Shown piece by piece: positions 18,761 to 24,861 of a DNA stretch of 24,861 nt. The first letter of the stretch is position 1, and each line of letters opens with the position of its first letter. Where the stretch lies: the IMG/VR virus record IMGVR_UViG_3300047321_000120, positions 1 through 24,861 of that record; one strand, 5' to 3'. The stretch comes from a virus. The translations under genes were made by a program, and so were the position numbers. The notes beneath the pieces are model-generated. The model was not told the origin of the DNA. It was given only the letters and a program-made list of their open reading frames with translations, and did not search any database.

Positions 18761-20611
18761 TCAGTAGTCAGCGCCGTACAGGCTCCCCCAGCTCCGCTTC
18801 CCGATCTCCGCCTCAGACTCGATCGGCACGCCGTACAGGTCGAACGTCATGCACTGCTCAATCTGGCGCGCGTAGTCCTTGGCGTCAGCCTGCGGAACGG
18901 ACGCCAGAACCTCGTCATGGATCGGCAGCCGCATGTAGTCCAGCAGGCCCGCTTCCTCCATGTTGATGAGCGACTGGCCCAGGCAGTCGCGGGCCGCACT
19001 CTGCACGGCGTAGTTGGTCACCGCGTAGACCCTGTGCCGGTCGACAGGCAGACGGCGGCCGGTGACCGAGATACCCACCATTCCGTGTTCGTACGCTTCC
19101 CGCTGAAGTCGACGGCTGAAGCGCGCAATCTCGGGATAGGCACGGTCGTACGCTGCCAGGGCCCGCCGGACGTCAGTCTCAGGCGCACCGGTCTGGCGGG
19201 CGATGTGCTCAGGGCCACCCCCATAGACCTTGCCGAACGCAATTCCCTTGCTGATCTTCCGGTGCTTGGGTGTGAAGTCGGGGCCGAACACCAGGCCAGC
19301 CGTGAACGAGTGAAGGTCCGTGCCTTCGGCAATGGCCTGCTTCATTCGCTTGACGTCAGCCAGCGCAGCCAACACGCGAAGTTCAACGGCAGCAAAGTCC
19401 GTGGACACCATGACGTGTCCCTCTTCAGCCAGCAGCGCACGCCGAATGGTCTGGTCTGAGCTGGGCAAGGTCTGAAGGGCGGGGCGCGTGATACTCATCC
19501 TGCCCGTTCGCGCCTGCATGCTGTTAATGAAGCAGTGCACCCGACCTTCAGCGTCCGCCACATCAAGGAACGTCTGCGCGTATGCGCTATTCCACTTGCC
19601 AGCGCGCTTGCTCCGCAGAATGGCCTCAGCCAGCGGATTGGCCTTGCGCTTGCCCAGCGGGGCCCAACTGTGCTGGTCAAGGTCGGCCAGCGCACACAGG
19701 ACAGCCTTGTCAGCCTTGAACGCGCCCGTTTTGGTGCGGTCGGTCAGCGTCTCCCCCATGGCTAGCAGTGCCTCGACTACCTGACGGGTGGCGTTGATGT
19801 TCTCGACCCCGTAGCGGAGCGCCTGAGCCTCGAACTTCAGCGCATCCTCAGACAGTTCCGCGCTGAGACCCTGGCAGTACTCGACGTCAAGGACCATGCC
19901 CTTGCGTTGCATGATGGCGCATATACGCGCGATCTCATGCTCATACGCGACCAGGGCGGGGCGCACTTCCAGCTTGGCCAGCTCGGCGTCAAGGGCCACG
20001 TCCAGACGGCTGGTCAGGATGACGTCAAGGCCCGCGTACAGGAGGTAGGTCGGGTGGTCCAGCGGGATGCCTGCCCACCCGGTTGCCTTGGTCAGCTTCA
20101 GCGACCGGAACACGGCCGTAAGGTCGCCCTGGGTGTCCGGCGAGGCAGGGTCAAGGTAGTACGCACTGAGCGGCTTCAGACCCGTTCCCCGGCCACCCTC
20201 TTGCGGCTGGCGCGGGTCGATAAGGCCAGCCTTCAGGCGGGTGTCGATGGTGCGCGGGGCCAGTGACTCAATGCTGATTCCCGCATGCCGGTCAAGGACC
20301 GCCCAGTCAAACGGCGCGTTATGGATCTGGAAGCGGGAACCCGCGCGCAGAACCTTCAGGGCGTACTCAACGAACCTTCCGCCAAGCTCCCAGGGGATGA
20401 CCCAGCCGGTTTTCCGGTCGCCGAACTGCACGGTCCGCAGCCGGTATCCGGGGGCGTAGATATCCAGGCCCGTGGTCTCGGTGTCCAGCGCGATCGGACC
20501 CCGCCGGTTGGCGTCCTGGAACCAGTACCAGAATGCGCGCAAGTCGTGCGCGTCCTCAGGCACCTTGACCGTTACGGGGTCACCGGCTATGGCGTACTGA
20601 AATACCTTCAT
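18761..20611 (-). CDS. DNA polymerase I family (family A) with 3'-5' exonuclease domain
   Basis: A 616-aa replicative polymerase. The exonuclease domain begins ALDTETTGLD (D43, E45) and includes IHNAPFDWAVLD (about 97-107). The polymerase domain has motif A STDFAAVELRVLAALAD (D405), motif B RKISKGIAFGKVYGGG (R451, K455, Y463) and motif C PIHDEVLASV (H565-D566-E567). All catalytic residues are present. I chose ATG 20611, with GAGGAGAGAGC upstream; the open frame to 20710 runs through operator site 8. It lies after the primase-helicase gene and completes a replication module. Confidence 0.96.
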   Translation of the reverse strand: MKVFQYAIAGDPVTVKVPEDAHDLRAFWYWFQDANRRGPIALDTETTGLDIYAPGYRLRTVQFGDRKTGWVIPWELGGRFVEYALKVLRAGSRFQIHNAPFDWAVLDRHAGISIESLAPRTIDTRLKAGLIDPRQPQEGGRGTGLKPLSAYYLDPASPDTQGDLTAVFRSLKLTKATGWAGIPLDHPTYLLYAGLDVILTSRLDVALDAELAKLEVRPALVAYEHEIARICAIMQRKGMVLDVEYCQGLSAELSEDALKFEAQALRYGVENINATRQVVEALLAMGETLTDRTKTGAFKADKAVLCALADLDQHSWAPLGKRKANPLAEAILRSKRAGKWNSAYAQTFLDVADAEGRVHCFINSMQARTGRMSITRPALQTLPSSDQTIRRALLAEEGHVMVSTDFAAVELRVLAALADVKRMKQAIAEGTDLHSFTAGLVFGPDFTPKHRKISKGIAFGKVYGGGPEHIARQTGAPETDVRRALAAYDRAYPEIARFSRRLQREAYEHGMVGISVTGRRLPVDRHRVYAVTNYAVQSAARDCLGQSLINMEEAGLLDYMRLPIHDEVLASVPQADAKDYARQIEQCMTFDLYGVPIESEAEIGKRSWGSLYGADY

Positions 20612-20644
20612 GCTCTCTCCTCTGCACAGCACAAAGGGGCCACG

Positions 20645-20658
20645 TACCAAAATTGGTA
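20645..20658. promoter_or_regulatory. Palindromic operator-like site 8 (TACCAAAATTGGTA)
   Basis: Perfect core with the best extended arms: on the minus strand GGGGTCACC ... CGTGGCCCC, followed by TTTGTG. The RNA would form a stem of about 14 bp with one mismatch and a short U-run, so this copy could act as an operator, a terminator or both. It lies 33 nt before the polymerase start. Confidence 0.72.
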
Positions 20659-20682
20659 GGTGACCCCTCTGCTTACGACTGG

Positions 20683-20766
20683 CTAGACCTGCGCCCCGCA
20701 GGCCCCACACACTTCATCGGGCCTCAGGTCCGAGTGATCAGCCGGACACTCTCTCTCGTAGTACAT
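20683..20766 (-). CDS. 27-aa Cys-rich (zinc-ribbon-like) peptide
   Basis: ATG 20766 overlaps the primase-helicase stop by one base (TGATG). The peptide MYYERECPADHSDLRPDEVC continues GACGAQV and has C7, H11, C20 and C23: a C-x3-H then C-x-x-C set able to hold one zinc ion. Many phages encode such mini zinc ribbons. The 18-bp repeat copy 4 is 48 nt upstream. Confidence 0.6.
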   Translation of the reverse strand: MYYERECPADHSDLRPDEVCGACGAQV

Positions 20767-23210
20767 CAGGCATCCTTTCCGAAGATCCCGGGGCCCGTAG
20801 GCTTTGCCTCAGTGCTAGCGAGTCGGATACCCACCAGCGTGATGCCCTTGTTTGTCTTCTTACGGCTCACCTGTCGCTCTTCCATCGCGTCATAGAAAGC
20901 GCGGCGAGTCCAGATCTCCTTAGAGGGAAGCCCTTCAGCCTCGCACCATTCCCGGTACGCGTTGTAGGCGTCGGCCCCGGGAACCTGGTTGCTCTCGTCT
21001 CGGTCGTAGACACCCGGGAAGAACCCGACCAGGGCGTCGGAAGTCTCGCGGTACTCGCGCGAAGCGTCCGTGATCTCCGCAGGGTCCTGTAGTCCATTGG
21101 CGAACCACTCGACCGCTCCGCGCACTGCCCACGCTGCAATGCCCTTGGCTTCCGCCATCAACTTTTTGTCTAGGTCATGGTCCCGCTCATGCTCGGCGAA
21201 AAAGCGTTTGAAGGGGATCATCTTCACTCGACGCCACAGGCCATCGTCCTGGCCCTTGAACTTGGGTTTATGGTTCGTCGCCAGCATCAGCAGAAAAGAC
21301 GGCTTGAACTCAAAGAACTCCTGTTGCAGGAACCGCGCAGAGACCATGTCCTTGCCGGTTACCCGCTTCAGCACCGCTTCGCTCATAGGCTTGCCTGACT
21401 CACCCTCAGATGCCATGACGTACCGGGCACCGCGCAGGGCAGCAATGTCGTTGGGGATACCGCCGCTCTTCTTTTCCTCGAACGTGGCAAAGGGCGTTGT
21501 CTTGCTGATCGGCCCGAACACACTTGACAGGGTGTCAGTGAGCACACTCTTGCCGTTCGCGCCCTTGCCCCAGAGGACAGCGAAGCACTGCTCATCCGTG
21601 TGGCCCGTGCAGCCGTAGCCGATAAGCCGCTGAAGGTAGGCAGGCATGTCCGGCTTCCCCGGCATGATCTCCACCAGGAACGCTTCCCAGCGCGGGCACT
21701 TGGCGGCAGCGTCGTAGTCGATGGCCAGGCAGTAGGTCAGCATGTCCTCTTGGCGGTGCGGGTGCAGCCGTCCAGTGCGCAGGTCGACCGTGCCATTGCG
21801 GAAGCTCAGCAGATCAGCGCGTGCGTCAAACTCCTGGGGAGTCACGTACACGCTGGGGACGCTGCGTAGCTCCGTCATCAGGTCGTTGATGCGGGTCGTC
21901 ATGGTGAAGCCGCGCGCTTCCTTGACCTTGCCAGCGAGCACCAGGGCAGCACCCATCCGGTGAATTTCCTGCCGTACCTTGTGCGCGGATCGCTCCCACG
22001 TGCGCCCGTTCCAGACGTAGAAACCCAGGCCCGGGGCGTACTTGATCCGGCCATCCGTCCACGCCACCAGGGCATACGCGTTCATGGCGTCCGTGTCCCC
22101 GTAGCGTTCCAGCAGGCCAGCGAGGATGCGGGCCGCTTCATTGCCCATCTCACGCGAGACAATGTCAGCGCCGGTAGCCTCGCTAAGTTCCTCGCTGCGT
22201 TCCTCGCGCGCCGTGTCCTCAGCCTTGGCAACGGGCCGGGCAGCCTTGACGGCCTTGTGCAAGCTCAGCGCGAACGTCTGAGGCTCACTCTCTCGCCAGT
22301 CGGTAAGGTCAGCCTTGTTGCCCAGGGTGCGCGGAATGGCCAGCGCGTGAACGTCGATTCCGAACGGCTTCAGCCCTTCCGCCAACCTGCGGTTGAACTC
22401 GCGTCCGGCCGTGTCGTTGTCTCCGCACGCGATCACCTGAGTACCGGCAACGGCGTGCGCAATCTCGGCAACCAGGTCCGGCGAGGCAACCAGCGAGGCA
22501 CCCCGGACCATGACGACGTCGTAGCCAACGGCAACCCCTGTGAGGCCGTCTCCCGGCCCTTCAGTGATCAGGGTTACTCCGTACCCACCCTCACCCCGGA
22601 ACGCGCCGTAGGGGGCCCAGCGGAACCCCTCAGGGTTGCTGAGCGACACCCAGCGCCCGGGGCACTTGCCGGTCAGGTCGCGCCCCTGCAAACCGCGCGG
22701 GTTACCGCTGAAGTCCAGCAGAGGGACAGTCAGTCGCGCGTAGCGCTTGTAGGACTCACTGAGTGCCGGAAATAGCGGATTGACCGTGGTGTCATCGACT
22801 CCCACACCCAGCGCATACGCCAGCTCAGGACTCATGCCGAACCGGTCGGCGAGGTAGTCCCTGGCCCGTTCCGACCACTCGTCAGTTTCGGCCAGCCGGT
22901 CGCGTGACTCGTCCACGTAGTAAGCCAGGGCCGCAACGTGCTTGGGCCCCACCATCTCAGCCTTGGCGCTGGGCACGGTCGGAGCGTCCCCCTCTATGTC
23001 GAACAAGTCGGGCCACTTCAGATCAGCGGCCTTGCGCACGTCGTCAGTGGCGCAGCCAGCGCGGCACGTCAGCCGAACGGTGCGGTTATCGCCGACCCAG
23101 ATACGGAGCGACGGGCGGGAATCACCATGTGCGGGACACACAGCAAGGAAACCCCCGTCCGCCTGCTCAGTCACCTCAGTAAACCGGCTAATCAAATCAG
23201 CAAACTGCAT
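20766..23210 (-). CDS. Primase-helicase (zinc finger, Toprim, SF3 helicase)
   Basis: An 814-aa fusion that primes and unwinds DNA at the phage fork. The N-terminus has a CHC2-like zinc site (C25, H28, C49, C53). Toprim follows with LITEGPGDGLT (E217) and CGDNDTAG (D264, D266). The C-terminal half has a D5-type helicase: Walker A LWGKGANGKSVL (548-555), acidic MASEGESGKPM, and the sensor region LLMLATNHKPKFKGQDDGLW. AAGG lies about 8 nt before the ATG, which overlaps the 64-aa gene by 14 nt. Close in layout to other actinophage primase/helicase proteins. Confidence 0.95.
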   Translation of the reverse strand: MQFADLISRFTEVTEQADGGFLAVCPAHGDSRPSLRIWVGDNRTVRLTCRAGCATDDVRKAADLKWPDLFDIEGDAPTVPSAKAEMVGPKHVAALAYYVDESRDRLAETDEWSERARDYLADRFGMSPELAYALGVGVDDTTVNPLFPALSESYKRYARLTVPLLDFSGNPRGLQGRDLTGKCPGRWVSLSNPEGFRWAPYGAFRGEGGYGVTLITEGPGDGLTGVAVGYDVVMVRGASLVASPDLVAEIAHAVAGTQVIACGDNDTAGREFNRRLAEGLKPFGIDVHALAIPRTLGNKADLTDWRESEPQTFALSLHKAVKAARPVAKAEDTAREERSEELSEATGADIVSREMGNEAARILAGLLERYGDTDAMNAYALVAWTDGRIKYAPGLGFYVWNGRTWERSAHKVRQEIHRMGAALVLAGKVKEARGFTMTTRINDLMTELRSVPSVYVTPQEFDARADLLSFRNGTVDLRTGRLHPHRQEDMLTYCLAIDYDAAAKCPRWEAFLVEIMPGKPDMPAYLQRLIGYGCTGHTDEQCFAVLWGKGANGKSVLTDTLSSVFGPISKTTPFATFEEKKSGGIPNDIAALRGARYVMASEGESGKPMSEAVLKRVTGKDMVSARFLQQEFFEFKPSFLLMLATNHKPKFKGQDDGLWRRVKMIPFKRFFAEHERDHDLDKKLMAEAKGIAAWAVRGAVEWFANGLQDPAEITDASREYRETSDALVGFFPGVYDRDESNQVPGADAYNAYREWCEAEGLPSKEIWTRRAFYDAMEERQVSRKKTNKGITLVGIRLASTEAKPTGPGIFGKDA
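20815..20832 (-). promoter_or_regulatory. 18-bp directional repeat, copy 4 (variant)
   Basis: GGGTATCCGACTCGCTAG on the minus strand: 16 of 18 bases match. It lies inside the 3' end of the primase-helicase gene, 48 nt before the 27-aa peptide gene. The CCGACTCGCTAG half is fully conserved; the first half varies. Confidence 0.5.
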
Positions 23211-23391
23211 TGCGTGCCTTTCCAGCGCGCATGATTTGCAGCGCCTCGATAAGCTCTCCCATGTCGGTATCAGTCAGGAACACTGACGCGCTGTGTGCCC
23301 AGCCATCCGCCCACATAGTCAGCTCTGTCTGTCCGTACTCGATCCGGAGATCAATCTCCGCCCCGTCCTCAGTGACAAGTTCTGCGCGCAT
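23197..23391 (-). CDS. Small unknown protein upstream of primase-helicase
   Basis: A 64-aa protein: MRAELVTEDGAEIDLRIEYG then TMWADGWAHSASVFLTDTDM, ending IMRAGKARNAVC. GGAAGGGA lies a few bases before the ATG. It overlaps the primase start by 14 nt. Beta-rich with a C-terminal helix; I do not recognise it. The 18-bp repeat copy 5 is 26 nt before the start. Confidence 0.7.
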   Translation of the reverse strand: MRAELVTEDGAEIDLRIEYGQTELTMWADGWAHSASVFLTDTDMGELIEALQIMRAGKARNAVC

Positions 23392-23417
23392 CGCTGTCCC
23401 TTCCTGTCACTGAGGCC

Positions 23418-23435
23418 CTAGCGAGTCGGTTACCT
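23418..23435 (-). promoter_or_regulatory. 18-bp directional repeat, copy 5
   Basis: Exact AGGTAACCGACTCGCTAG directly after the intact HNH gene, whose TAG stop overlaps its first two bases, and 26 nt before the 64-aa gene. As at copy 2, it sits at the 3' end of an HNH gene and in front of a small gene. Confidence 0.6.
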
Positions 23436-23856
23436 AGAAAGGCGGAGGCTCAGCGCCGAACGTCTTGGACCACTCAGCCAGTGTCTTGGCACCCTTGGAC
23501 AGGTTGCAGCGCTGGCAGGCTGGCACGATGTTGGATTCCGTGTCAGTGCCTCCCTTGCTCAGCGGCTCGACATGGTCTAGGTGAGTGGCGTACGCCCCGC
23601 AGTAGGCGCAGGCATGTCCCCAGCGCTCCAAGATGGCCGTGCGCGAATAGGCCACGTGCTCGACCCCGTAGGACTCTGCACGGCGCTTGTGGGTTAGCTC
23701 ATGGCGCTTGTCCGGCGGCAGCGACCGGTAGTAGTTCTTGATGTGCTGGCGCTGCTTTGCTCGCCGACATGCCTTGCAAGCGCTCGACGGCTTGCCCTTG
23801 GCGGTAGTGAACTCAGTGGCGGGCCGACCCCGCCCGCATAGTCGACAGACCCTCAC
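23434..23856 (-). CDS. HNH endonuclease (intact, homing type)
   Basis: A 140-aa protein from GTG 23856 (GTGA overlap). N-terminal zinc domain: VCRLCGRGRPATEF and CKACRRAKQRQH. HNH core: CAYCGAYATHLDHVEPLSKG with D-H, then NIVPACQRCNLSKGAKTLAE with the second Cys pair and Asn. It is the intact relative of the split gene at 16649-17234. No intron is visible, so it is probably a free-standing homing endonuclease. Confidence 0.9.
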   Translation of the reverse strand: MRVCRLCGRGRPATEFTTAKGKPSSACKACRRAKQRQHIKNYYRSLPPDKRHELTHKRRAESYGVEHVAYSRTAILERWGHACAYCGAYATHLDHVEPLSKGGTDTESNIVPACQRCNLSKGAKTLAEWSKTFGAEPPPF

Positions 23857-23993
23857 TCGGTCACCTCGATAAGCGGTCCGTAGACGCGATCGACGGAGGC
23901 CCAGGAGTCAGACCATGCACCGGACACAGGCTCTAGCCACCCGTCCCCGTCCCACTCCCACACGTCTCCGGCAGTGTCCTTCCAGCGGGTCAC
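23853..23993 (-). CDS. Very small Trp-rich acidic protein (46 aa)
   Basis: GTG 23993 overlaps the upstream stop (GTGA) and its own stop overlaps the HNH start (GTGA). Product: MTRWKDTAGDVWEWDGDGWL, then EPVSGAWSDSWASVDRVYGP and LIEVTE. Six Trp in 46 residues and a net negative charge. The WEWDGDGW repeat-like segment is common in small unknown actinophage proteins. Function unknown. Confidence 0.65.
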   Translation of the reverse strand: MTRWKDTAGDVWEWDGDGWLEPVSGAWSDSWASVDRVYGPLIEVTE

Positions 23994-24076
23994 TCGTCCT
24001 CCCCAAACGTGCAGATGATGGCCAGCAGCAGCCAGCTACCCAGCAGTACACCGACCAGCAGACCAGCAACGAACAT
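23990..24076 (-). CDS. Very small membrane peptide (28 aa)
   Basis: ATG 24076 overlaps the upstream stop by one base (TGATG). Nearly the whole peptide is one hydrophobic helix (MFVAGLLVGVLLGSWLLLAI) with a short acidic tail (CTFGEDE). GGTGGG precedes it weakly. The chain of 1- and 4-nt overlaps on both sides supports that it is translated. Probably a single-span membrane peptide of unknown role. Confidence 0.6.
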   Translation of the reverse strand: MFVAGLLVGVLLGSWLLLAIICTFGEDE

Positions 24077-24252
24077 CAGCGAACCCACCTGACCTCAGCG
24101 CCACGCGTGATCGCGGCTGCAAATGCGTCCAGGTACCGACCCCAGTCCTTTCGGTCCTCAACGTCCGGGTAAAGCCAGATGACGTCACCCTGGCCCATCA
24201 TTCGTATGTCACCCATGGCCGGTGCGCTGGTGCCAGTAATGCCCATTTCCAA
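24076..24252 (-). CDS. Small unknown protein after operator site 9
   Basis: A 58-aa protein. TTG 24252 stands 7 nt after GGAGG, exactly where the terS ATG stands relative to its identical GGAGGTGACCCC; the ATG at 24246 is 13 nt away and less likely. Product: MEMGITGTSAPAMGDIRMMG, then DVIWLYPDVEDRKDWGRYLD and ITRGAEVRWVR. Unknown family. It is first in the operon leading to the HNH and primase genes. Confidence 0.65.
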   Translation of the reverse strand: MEMGITGTSAPAMGDIRMMGQGDVIWLYPDVEDRKDWGRYLDAFAAAITRGAEVRWVR

Positions 24253-24261
24253 GGGGTCACC

Positions 24262-24275
24262 TCCCAAAATTGGTA
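24262..24275. promoter_or_regulatory. Palindromic operator-like site 9 fused to a ribosome-binding site (TCCCAAAATTGGTA)
   Basis: The 14-bp site and the following 10 bases up to the start codon are identical to site 3 at terS: minus strand TACCAATTTTGGGAGG then TGACCCC. A TTGACC lies just upstream on the minus strand but no -10 fits. It follows a terminator, so this is where a new unit starts. Confidence 0.7.
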
Positions 24276-24285
24276 TGTGGTCAAC

Positions 24286-24320
24286 CCAAAGAAGGGGCCA
24301 GCGCGCATGGCACTGACCCC
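24286..24320 (-). terminator. Intrinsic terminator after the 97-aa gene
   Basis: Minus strand: GGGGTCAG/CTGGCCCC, 8 bp with one wobble and an 11-nt loop, followed by TTCTTT. It lies 12 nt after the stop at 24333 and immediately before operator site 9. Confidence 0.85.
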
Positions 24321-24332
24321 GTTCTCTGGTGG

Positions 24333-24626
24333 CTACTCGGTCGGCAGGCTGGCCAGGAAGTCTGGCACTACCAGCCGCACATGTTCCGCGCTGATCTCCA
24401 CCCGCTGAACTGTCTTGCGGGCACCCAGGCCCCAGCCGGACACAGCGCCGGTAGGTGTGACTACCAGGGTCGGCAGCAGCCTCCCCCCGATGTTCTTGGT
24501 GGTGACGTCCTCGACTACGGCGTCAGTCATCCGCACCCGGTTGCCATGGCGGACCGCGTAGGTCACCAGGTCACCCGCGTACAGCTCTTCCCCGGCATAG
24601 TCCGTGATGACTCCGCGCTTCCCCAT
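24333..24626 (-). CDS. Unknown protein, 97 aa
   Basis: Starts MGKRGVITDYAGEELYAGDL, with alternating beta-like segments (VTYAVRHGNRVRMTDAVVED, LLPTLVVTPTGAVSGWG) and ends VPDFLASLPTE. The ATG overlaps the upstream stop by one base (TGATG). The short beta-barrel-like make-up might suit a nucleic-acid or small-ligand binding fold, but no family is recognised. Confidence 0.7.
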   Translation of the reverse strand: MGKRGVITDYAGEELYAGDLVTYAVRHGNRVRMTDAVVEDVTTKNIGGRLLPTLVVTPTGAVSGWGLGARKTVQRVEISAEHVRLVVPDFLASLPTE

Positions 24627-24861
24627 CAGTCCTGGCCCTGGGTCGCGTCGGCGATGGTCAGCGCACGGGCAGCCACGCGAGAGATCTTCATGCGGGTGGT
24701 GTAGTCCAGCGACACGTAGGCACGGCCGTACAGAACGATGGCCAGGGTTCCGGCCATGATGTCGATGCGCGGGACGGCCTTTTCCAGCTCCGTCGACTTG
24801 ATCAGCGAGATGTTCCCGTCTGCCTTGCGCACCAGGTACCGGTCATGGCCAGGCGACTTGT
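24626..24861 (-). CDS. Unknown protein (partial at right edge)
   Basis: The frame is open to the window edge; the visible part ends MAGTLAIVLYGRAYVSLDYT ... KISRVAARALTIADATQGQD. A GTG at 24832 is a possible start, but in-frame residues before it (KSPGHDRYLVRKADGN) look like coding sequence, so I treat the gene as truncated by the edge. No known motif. Confidence 0.65.
   Translation of the reverse strand, partial: KSPGHDRYLVRKADGNISLIKSTELEKAVPRIDIMAGTLAIVLYGRAYVSLDYTTRMKISRVAARALTIADATQGQD

Noticed and set aside
18663-18767. 34-aa plus-strand frame after TTGACA
   Set aside because: It runs through the polymerase terminator hairpin, and the TTGACA has no matching -10.
18587-19459. Plus-strand reading frame (290 aa)
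   Set aside because: Crosses the polymerase terminator and is antisense to the catalytic part of the DNA polymerase.
21960-22775. Plus-strand reading frame (271 aa)
   Set aside because: Antisense to the Toprim part of the primase-helicase; no motifs of its own.
1866-24275. TACCAAAATTGGTA copies as a CRISPR or transposon-end signature
   Set aside because: They are isolated, kilobases apart, with no spacers, transposase or target duplications.

Overview
The window looks like part of a temperate, tailed (siphovirus-type) phage or prophage of a high-GC actinobacterium, most likely a Streptomyces phage. This is inferred from the GC-rich sequence, the GTG and TTG starts, and an actinophage-style gene set: HNH nuclease beside the terminase, MuF-like head protein, ThyX, family-A DNA polymerase, Toprim/SF3 primase-helicase and large serine integrase. 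Almost everything is transcribed on the minus strand, so biologically it reads from 24861 down to 1. The one clear plus-strand gene is at 8076-8267.

Early/replication block (24861 to 18761): small unknown genes, an intact HNH endonuclease, an 814-aa primase-helicase, a 27-aa Cys-rich peptide and a family-A DNA polymerase, closed by a long hairpin. Regulatory/nucleotide block (18541 to 13118): a promoter, a divergent sigma-factor-like protein, an HNH endonuclease split over two frames, ThyX, a dCMP-deaminase-like protein whose coding starts upstream of any normal start codon, and several small unknown genes with hairpin terminators. Lysogeny block (13069 to 10397): a promoter, three unknown genes and a serine integrase. 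A 52-bp dyad over the integrase start is a good attP candidate. I recognise no repressor or excisionase gene here.

tRNA block (10200 to 9135): tRNAs for Asp, Asn, Lys, Ile, Leu, Trp and Gln, one tRNA with an abnormal anticodon arm, and three tRNA-like or degenerate structures with 8-bp terminal helices. Late block (9132 to 1): membrane protein, HNH, terminase small and large subunits, portal, MuF-like protein, scaffold, P22-like major capsid, head-tail connector proteins and a tail terminator running off the left edge.

Two families of dispersed elements tie the layout together. The first is a 14-bp palindrome, TACCAAAATTGGTA and variants, at nine intergenic sites plus one half-site, almost always just before a gene start; its symmetry often extends to about 30 bp. 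The second is an 18-bp directional repeat, AGGTAACCGACTCGCTAG on the minus strand, at five sites: four lie 26-48 nt before a start codon and one lies before the tRNA cluster. They look like a phage-wide operator set and a second class of promoter or regulatory site. The sigma-like protein and the unidentified repressor are the obvious candidate partners.
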